This document shows, piece after piece, positions 10,074 through 14,347 of a stretch of 14,347 nucleotides of DNA (position 1 is the stretch's first letter; each line of letters starts with the position of its first letter). The DNA is from Cellvibrionales bacterium UBA4495 (GTDB taxonomy: Bacteria; Pseudomonadota; Gammaproteobacteria; Pseudomonadales; Porticoccaceae), in assembly GCA_002388905.1 (NCBI GenBank), contig DGNJ01000103.1, positions 1-14,347 of the forward strand, read 5' to 3'. The position numbers were made by a program, and so were the translations under genes. The notes beneath the pieces are model-generated. The model searched no databases and had not been told where the DNA came from. It was given only the letters and a program-made list of their open reading frames with translations.

Positions 10074-11245
10074 TATCCCGCCCCGTTACCGCTGTCCGCC
10101 GTATCTTCGGCTTGTTCCCAGAGTACCGGTTCCACCGGGGCTCCCGGTCCCGCTTTCTGGAAACCATCCACCATCACGCGCTCGCCATCCTCCAGTCCTT
10201 CGGTGACCACCCACTGATGATCGCGGGAACCGACGATGGTGATCTCGCGGCTTTGCAGACGATTGTCCGGGCCGATCACCAGCAGGGTATCGCCCTGCTC
10301 ATTGCGGGTCACGGCCTGCTGAGGAACAAGAAACGCATGCGGATAACGGGCCTGCCGGAGGCCTACACGCACGTACATGCCGGGTAGCAGAAAGCCTTCC
10401 GGGTTGGGGATTTCCGCGCGGAAATTGATCTTGCCGGTAGTCGGGTCAACGCTCGCCTCGCCGAACAGCAGCCTGCCCCGGTGCGGGTAGTCGCTGCCGT
10501 CCTCAAAGCGCAGCGTCACCTCCATCGGTTCACTATCCGGGTCGAGCGGCTTACCGGTCTGCCGGTCCCGGCGTAACCGGAGGACCTCTTCGGCACTCCG
10601 GGTCAGGCTGACATAGATGGGGTCGATTTGCTGGATGGTGGCCAGATGGGTCGGTTCCCCCTCTCCCACCAGAGCACCTTCCGTGACCAGGGAGCGGCCG
10701 ATCCTGCCGCTGATGGGGGCCTCGACGGCAGTGTAATCCAGGTTGATCTCCGCGGTTTCCAGCGCGGCCTCGGCAGCCGCCACGGCGGCCTTCGCCGCTT
10801 CGTAGTCGGCTCTCGCCTCGATCCGTTCCTGCTTGCTGACCGCTGTTTCTGCCGGCAGCTTCCGGTAGCGCTCATGACGGGATTCCGCCTTGAGCAGGCG
10901 GCCCCGCGCCTGGGCCAGGGACGCGCTGGCCTGTTTATAGGCAGCCCGGTACGGGGCCGGATCGATGCGATAGAGCAGTTCGCCGGCCTCTACATCGCTG
11001 CCCTGCCTGAACTCCCTGGACTGGATGATGCCGGGAACCCGGGCCCGGATCTGCGCCACCCGCCAGGCCTCCAGGCGCCCCGGCGCCTCCGTGGAGAGGA
11101 TCACTTCCCGCTCTTCCACTACCGTGTAACCGACTTCCTGGGCCGTTTGCGCAGGTTGTCCACTGCCCTGGTCACCGCCACAGGCAACAAGCGCCAGCAC
11201 CGACCAGACAATAACAACGGCTGGAATCGCGCGATTCAGTTTCAT
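10073..11245 (-). CDS. RND efflux periplasmic adaptor (membrane fusion lipoprotein, AcrA/MexA type)
   Basis: This 390-aa adaptor links the RND pump to an outer-membrane channel. The N-terminus is a lipoprotein signal: basic MKLNR, a hydrophobic stretch, and a lipobox LVAC with Cys22 as the acylated residue, followed by a Gly/Gln-rich linker. Next come the family segments in order: a barrel-sandwich half with RIRARVPGIIQSREFRQG and the GELLYRIDPAPY motif; an Ala/Gln/Arg-rich helical hairpin; DYTAVEAPISGRIGRS; then the beta-barrel and membrane-proximal domains ending near the C-terminus. Two upstream in-frame ATGs exist (11254 and 11275). I chose 11245 because AGGA lies eight bases before it and the signal peptide begins there. 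It is first in the operon, ahead of the pump, and is read from the shared palindromic control region. Confidence 0.95.
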   Translation of the reverse strand: MKLNRAIPAVVIVWSVLALVACGGDQGSGQPAQTAQEVGYTVVEEREVILSTEAPGRLEAWRVAQIRARVPGIIQSREFRQGSDVEAGELLYRIDPAPYRAAYKQASASLAQARGRLLKAESRHERYRKLPAETAVSKQERIEARADYEAAKAAVAAAEAALETAEINLDYTAVEAPISGRIGRSLVTEGALVGEGEPTHLATIQQIDPIYVSLTRSAEEVLRLRRDRQTGKPLDPDSEPMEVTLRFEDGSDYPHRGRLLFGEASVDPTTGKINFRAEIPNPEGFLLPGMYVRVGLRQARYPHAFLVPQQAVTRNEQGDTLLVIGPDNRLQSREITIVGSRDHQWVVTEGLEDGERVMVDGFQKAGPGAPVEPVLWEQAEDTADSGNGAG

Positions 11246-11253
11246 AAAAAGCA

Positions 11254-11257
11254 TCCT
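11254..11257 (-). promoter_or_regulatory. Ribosome binding site deciding the adaptor start
   Basis: AGGA on the minus strand sits eight bases upstream of the ATG at 11245. The alternative ATG at 11254 overlaps this site, and the one at 11275 would add ten residues in front of a normal lipoprotein signal. Confidence 0.65.
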
Positions 11258-11315
11258 GGCTGAACCCGGTGGCATCCTGGATCAGTGAGGGAATGAATAG
11301 TGGGAACGACTGACG

Positions 11316-11344
11316 TTGACATTGTCGTCAAAAATGACGATATT
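11316..11344 (+). promoter_or_regulatory. Candidate promoter of the TetR-family regulator
   Basis: Perfect -35 TTGACA at 11316-11321, 17-base spacer, and GATATT at 11339-11344 (4 of 6). The predicted start near 11351 gives a leader of about 57 bases. It lies wholly inside the inverted repeat, so the regulator is probably autorepressed. Confidence 0.55.
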
Positions 11345-11349
11345 GTCAA
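11321..11349 (-). promoter_or_regulatory. Candidate promoter of the adaptor/pump operon
   Basis: On the minus strand, perfect TTGACA (11344-11349), a 17-base spacer and GACAAT (11321-11326, 4 of 6). The predicted start near 11314 gives a leader of about 70 bases. It mirrors the regulator promoter and overlaps it almost completely. Confidence 0.55.
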
Positions 11350-11407
11350 TAAAGCGGATTTGTACAACAATAACCGCCATTCGAACTGAGCCGGGGGGCA
11401 ATCAGCC

Positions 11408-12061
11408 ATGGGGGCAGAAACAGGGCCGGTGCCCAGCAAGCGGGAGCGCACCCGGTGCGCGATTCTCGACGCGGCCATCACCGTCATTGCCGAAAAGGGG
11501 CTCGAATCCAGCAGCATCGACGACCTCATGGCCACCGCGGGCATGGCCAGGGGTACGTTCTACAACTATTTCCATTGCCGGGAAGAAGTCCTGCACGCCG
11601 TTGTCGGCATGCTACGGGAGATAATCACCCGTGAAGTCATATCGCGGCTTCCCCGGGGCCTGGCACCGGAAGAGATTATTGCCTGCACGACCTACGGCTA
11701 CCTGCGCTTTTGCCTGGACCATCCCCGCATCGGCACCGTGCTCGCCAAAATCGGCGGTTTCAGTCTGTGGGAGCAAAACGAGGACGACACACATCCCGGA
11801 GCCGAGTGCATCCGCACGGCTATCGTTAAGTTGAGCGAAGAACCAACGTCGCCGACCAGCGTAAGGATCTATCTCGAAGGCCTTGCCAACACCCTTCTTT
11901 GGCGAACGCTGGCCGGCCGACTGGATTTAAACCGCGCCGAGGAGATCATCGCCCTGGAGCTGCGCGGCCTGGGAGTGGGAAATTCGCGGATAAGCGCCGC
12001 CCTGGATACCGCACGCCGTTTTGCCGCAACGATCCGGACCGACACTGCCGGAAACACCTGA
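11408..12061 (+). CDS. TetR/AcrR-family transcriptional regulator of the efflux operon
   Basis: A 217-aa one-domain-plus-ligand-domain repressor. The N-terminal part has RERTRCAILDAAITVIAEKG (residues 12-31), then the helix-turn-helix SSIDDLMATAGMARGTFYNYF (35-55), the strong TetR signature with the usual GTFYNYF recognition helix. The C-terminal ligand-binding half, from about residue 65, is family-typical in length but not diagnostic of the inducer. The ribosome site is a G-run at 11393-11398, so the start is less certain, though the residues before the HTH fit the family. It is divergent from the adaptor/pump genes and shares their palindromic control region, the classic layout of local efflux repressors. 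The DmeF-type exporter follows 53 bases later on the same strand and may be co-transcribed. Confidence 0.93.
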   Translation: MGAETGPVPSKRERTRCAILDAAITVIAEKGLESSSIDDLMATAGMARGTFYNYFHCREEVLHAVVGMLREIITREVISRLPRGLAPEEIIACTTYGYLRFCLDHPRIGTVLAKIGGFSLWEQNEDDTHPGAECIRTAIVKLSEEPTSPTSVRIYLEGLANTLLWRTLAGRLDLNRAEEIIALELRGLGVGNSRISAALDTARRFAATIRTDTAGNT

Positions 12062-12080
12062 TCCGATCTTATTTTCGGAT
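12061..12080 (+). repeat. Small inverted repeat between regulator and metal exporter
   Basis: ATCCGA-N8-TCGGAT begins at the last base of the regulator stop codon. It is a 6-bp perfect stem with no T-run after it. It could be an operator or a minor RNA hairpin separating the two genes, or chance. Confidence 0.35.
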
Positions 12081-12114
12081 TCTCCCTGCCGCCCATTACA
12101 GACAGGTTTCGACA

Positions 12115-13026
12115 ATGCATTCCGACAAGCTCGACCAATGGCGACACAGCCACGATTTCACCGCCGTCCACGAGAGCGGCGAACGCCGCACCAGCCTGGT
12201 GCTGGCGCTCACCGCCATTACCATGGTCGTCGAAATCATGGCCGGACAGCTATGGGGTTCCATGGCGTTGCTCGCGGATGGCTGGCACATGGGCACCCAT
12301 GTCGCCGCCTTTGCCATTTCCCTGTTCGCCTATCGCTACGCGCGCCGCCACGCGGGCAGTCACCGGTTCAGCTTCGGCACCGGCAAGGTCAGCGTCCTCG
12401 GCGGCTTCGCCAGTGCCGTGGCACTGGCGGTGGTGGCCTTGATCATGGCGCTGGAATCCGTCAGCCGCCTCGTCAAACCCCACGCCATCCAGTTTGACGG
12501 GGCCATCCTGGTAGCGGTGGCAGGCCTGGTGGTCAACCTGGTCTGCGCCCTGTTGCTGGGTGGCCATCACCATCATGAAGATGGTCACCATCACCACGAT
12601 CACAACCTGCGCGCAGCCTACCTGCATGTGCTGGCGGACGCCTTCACCTCCGTGCTGGCCATCGTCGCCCTGCTCGCCGGCAAGTACGCGGGCCTGACCT
12701 GGCTCGACCCGGTAATGGGTATCGTCGGGGCCCTGGTAATCAGCCACTGGTCCCTGGGGTTGCTGCGCCAGACCAGCACCATCCTGCTGGATGCCGAAAT
12801 CGACAATCGGCGGGAAAAGCGCATCCGGTCGGCCCTGGAGGCAGACAGCGGCGATCGTGTCAGCGATCTCCACATCTGGAAAGTGGGACCGGTGGATTAC
12901 GCGGTCATCGCCGCCCTGGTGACCCACGAGCCCGGAGCGCCGGACGACTACAAGGCCCGGCTGGAAGGTTTCACCGAATTGTCCCATATCACCGTCGAGG
13001 TCAATCGGTGCCCTGGAACGGGATAG
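12115..13026 (+). CDS. dmeF: CDF-family divalent metal exporter, DmeF-like (Co/Ni)
   Basis: This 303-aa inner-membrane protein exports divalent metal in exchange for protons. The N-terminus WRHSHDF (residues 9-15) and ALLADGWHMGTH in TM2 match the DmeF group of cation diffusion facilitators. The TM2 site is His58-xxx-His62 and the TM5 site is His171-xxx-Asp175 (HVLAD). That HH/HD set differs from the Asp-rich site of YiiP-type zinc exporters and fits cobalt/nickel transporters. A cytoplasmic histidine-rich loop lies between TM4 and TM5 (residues 151-163, nine histidines). The C-terminal cytoplasmic domain has VSDLHIWKVGP. AGG lies eight bases before the ATG. There is no DmeR or RcnR-type metal regulator beside it; the gene upstream is the efflux TetR. 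Metal specificity is inferred from motifs, so zinc remains possible. Confidence 0.92.
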   Translation: MHSDKLDQWRHSHDFTAVHESGERRTSLVLALTAITMVVEIMAGQLWGSMALLADGWHMGTHVAAFAISLFAYRYARRHAGSHRFSFGTGKVSVLGGFASAVALAVVALIMALESVSRLVKPHAIQFDGAILVAVAGLVVNLVCALLLGGHHHHEDGHHHHDHNLRAAYLHVLADAFTSVLAIVALLAGKYAGLTWLDPVMGIVGALVISHWSLGLLRQTSTILLDAEIDNRREKRIRSALEADSGDRVSDLHIWKVGPVDYAVIAALVTHEPGAPDDYKARLEGFTELSHITVEVNRCPGTG

Positions 13027-13041
13027 GACTGATTCGCCGAC

Positions 13042-14124
13042 TCAGGCGTCGAACAGTGCCAACTGCCGCCCGCCGCTGCCGGGCGCCATGTCCGCCAGGC
13101 GCACCCCCACACCCAGCAGGCGCACGGGCCGGGTGCCACGCCGCCAGCCCTCGTCGCAAAGGCGCTGGTAACTTTCCAGGGCCACGCCCCCGGGACAATG
13201 GCGCTCCACGGTGGTGATGGTGAAATCGTCGAAACGGATTTTCAAAAACTGCCTGGTCACCTGGTAGCGATCATCCAGGCGGCGCAGGCGCTGCCGGAAC
13301 TGCATAAAGAGCTCCGGCAGTTTGGCCAGGCAGCTGTCCAGGTCCGGCAGGTCGGCGGCGTAGGTCTGCTCCACGCTCAGGGATTTGCGGATACGCTCCA
13401 CCATCACCGGCCGGTTATCGATGCCCCGGCTCAGTTCGTACAGGCGGTGTCCAAAGGCGCCGAACGCATCCACCAGTTCGGCCAATCCGATGCGCCGCAA
13501 ATCGCCGCAGGTAACGACACCGAACCGGTCCAGCTTGCGCTCGGTGGCCTTACCCACCCCGGAGAGCTTGCGCACCGGGAGACCACTGACAAAGGTGTCC
13601 ACGTCATCCGGACACACTACGAAAAGCCCATCGGGCTTGCGCCAGTCGCTGGCAATTTTCGCCAGGAATTTGTTGGGGGCCACGCCGGCGGATGCGGTGA
13701 TGCCCACCTCCCTGCGGATGGCGGACCGCACTTCCCGGGCGATAAGGGTCGCACTGCCACGGCAGTGCTCGCTATCGGAGACATCGAGGTAGGCCTCGTC
13801 CAGGGACAGAGGCTCCACGCGATCGGTGAAACGATGAAAGATCCGTCGCACCGCCATGGCGGCCTCCCGGTATTTCTCGAAATCGGGGGGAATCAACACC
13901 AGGCCCGGACAGAGGCGCAACGCCCGGGCGGTGGGCATGGCCGAATGGATACCGTACTCCCGCGCCCGATAGTTGCAGGTGGCGATCACGCCCCGCCGGC
14001 GATGTGAACCGCCCACGGCAATGGGCAGTTCGGCCAGCGAGGGGTCGTCGCGAATCTCCACCGCAGCGAAGAAACAATCGCAATCGCAGTGAATAATTTT
14101 TCGACCATCCGCCCCTGCGTCCAT
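13042..14124 (-). CDS. dinB: DNA polymerase IV (Y-family translesion polymerase)
   Basis: A 360-aa DinB, close to the 351 aa of E. coli Pol IV, which copies past N2-guanine adducts and other lesions. The metal-binding residues are Asp14 in KIIHCDCDCFFAAVE and Asp109-Glu110 in SLDEAYLDVS; Phe19 occupies the steric-gate position. The palm/fingers segment RRRGVIATCNYRAREYGIHSAM is typical. A helix-hairpin-helix thumb (LSGVGKATERKLDRFGV) and little-finger domain follow, and the protein ends in QLALF (354-358), a beta-clamp binding peptide. The only in-frame start before the catalytic core is the ATG at 14124, which has no ribosome site and lies six bases after TATAAT. No LexA box of the E. coli type is visible. 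The gene converges on the metal exporter with 15 bases between stops. Confidence 0.95.
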   Translation of the reverse strand: MDAGADGRKIIHCDCDCFFAAVEIRDDPSLAELPIAVGGSHRRRGVIATCNYRAREYGIHSAMPTARALRLCPGLVLIPPDFEKYREAAMAVRRIFHRFTDRVEPLSLDEAYLDVSDSEHCRGSATLIAREVRSAIRREVGITASAGVAPNKFLAKIASDWRKPDGLFVVCPDDVDTFVSGLPVRKLSGVGKATERKLDRFGVVTCGDLRRIGLAELVDAFGAFGHRLYELSRGIDNRPVMVERIRKSLSVEQTYAADLPDLDSCLAKLPELFMQFRQRLRRLDDRYQVTRQFLKIRFDDFTITTVERHCPGGVALESYQRLCDEGWRRGTRPVRLLGVGVRLADMAPGSGGRQLALFDA

Positions 14125-14148
14125 CCGGGAATTATACCGCTTTCCCGG
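14125..14148. promoter_or_regulatory. Palindrome with perfect -10 box at the dinB start
   Basis: CCGGGAA-N10-TTCCCGG is an exact 7-bp inverted repeat touching the dinB ATG. On the minus strand its centre includes TATAAT (14131-14136) six bases before the ATG, so a transcript would start at or near the first codon. No good -35 box is present at 16-18 bases. It may be an operator, or a control hairpin if transcription comes from upstream. Confidence 0.55.
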
Positions 14149-14152
14149 CGCC

Positions 14153-14347
14153 TTATACGCTTCCAGGCCCGGTCAGTTCCGCTTCGGCCCAGTAGGTATT
14201 GAGCAGGAACCCGCCCAGGCAGGAAAGAGTGAACCACAGGGCAGAGCCGCGCTCCGGCACCACCAGCAGGACCCAGCCGGCGCCGACCATGACCAAAAGG
14301 GACACCAGTGGCAGGCGCACCTTGTGGTGGATGGGCGGGGTCCGGTC
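14153..14347 (-). CDS. Putative small membrane protein, C-terminal fragment
   Basis: The minus-strand frame is open from the window edge to a TAA and encodes 64 residues with two hydrophobic spans, LPLVSLLVMVGAGWVLLVVP (residues 12-31) and a second around 36-51. They are joined by a short charged turn (ERGSA) and followed by an acidic tail, AEAELTGPGSV. I do not recognise the family. The two-helix pattern and the polar tail support a real gene, whose start lies beyond the window. Its stop is 28 bases before the dinB ATG on the same strand, so the two could share a transcript, with the palindrome at 14125-14148 between them. Confidence 0.55.
   Translation of the reverse strand, partial: DRTPPIHHKVRLPLVSLLVMVGAGWVLLVVPERGSALWFTLSCLGGFLLNTYWAEAELTGPGSV

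Larger units (their letters stand above)
11316..11349. promoter_or_regulatory. 15+4+15 inverted repeat, probable TetR-family operator
   Basis: The left arm TTGACATTGTCGTCA and the reverse complement of the right arm (TTGACAATATCGTCA) agree at 13 of 15 positions around a central AAAA. It lies in the only spacer between the divergent regulator and pump operon. Further TGAC/GTCA units, such as TGACG at 11311-11315, flank it. Length and symmetry suit one or two dimers of a TetR-family repressor. The binding protein is inferred to be the adjacent regulator. Confidence 0.75.

Noticed and set aside
12565..12603. Repetitive CAT/CAC-rich stretch as a DNA repeat
   Set aside because: It is the coding sequence of the histidine-rich loop of the CDF exporter, a normal feature of this family.
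13198..14007. 269-codon open frame opposite dinB
   Set aside because: Antisense shadow of a well-conserved polymerase gene with no motifs of its own.
14125..14160. LexA (SOS) box before dinB
   Set aside because: No CTGT-N8-ACAG type site is visible; the palindrome there has different arms and spacing, so it cannot be called LexA from sequence.

Overview
The window is GC-rich chromosomal DNA from a Gram-negative bacterium, most likely a gammaproteobacterium. The grounds are an AcrAB/MexAB-type RND pump with a lipoprotein adaptor, a single-chain glycine decarboxylase of the E. coli size class (957 aa), an MtfA-type peptidase and a DinB that ends in a beta-clamp peptide. I cannot name the genus. 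There are no insertion sequences, phage genes, tRNAs, rRNAs or CRISPR repeats, and coding density is high. The window reads as ordinary core and accessory chromosome.

Layout. Bases 2-241 are the tail of an MFS transporter. Bases 330-2131 hold a two-gene set on the + strand: a luciferase-like flavin monooxygenase and a short-chain dehydrogenase. A second, unrelated short-chain dehydrogenase (2182-2940, -) converges on it. A 426-base divergent spacer (2941-3366) follows, with several inverted repeats, promoter-like hexamers and a terminator-like hairpin. Then come gcvP (3367-6240) and, 16 bases later, an mtfA-like metallopeptidase (6257-6883).

Bases 6951-11245 on the - strand are a tripartite efflux operon without its outer-membrane channel: adaptor first, then the RND pump, overlapping as TAATG. 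Divergent from it is a TetR-family regulator (11408-12061, +). Their shared spacer carries a 15+4+15 inverted repeat into which two oppositely directed sigma70-like promoters are folded. This is the clearest regulatory element in the window. Downstream of the regulator on the same strand is a DmeF-type CDF metal exporter (12115-13026). dinB (13042-14124, -) converges on it. Its only usable ATG lies six bases after a perfect TATAAT that is itself inside a 7+10+7 palindrome, which suggests a leaderless or unusually controlled transcript. The right edge carries the end of a small membrane protein (14153-14347, -).

How the genes work together. The best supported unit is regulator plus pump: the TetR protein probably represses both itself and the adaptor/pump operon through the shared palindrome, and may read through into the metal exporter. 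GcvP needs the T, H and L proteins, which must be encoded elsewhere. No wholly new multi-gene system is evident. The points most worth checking are regulatory: the pump operator, the dinB start region and the gcvP upstream region.
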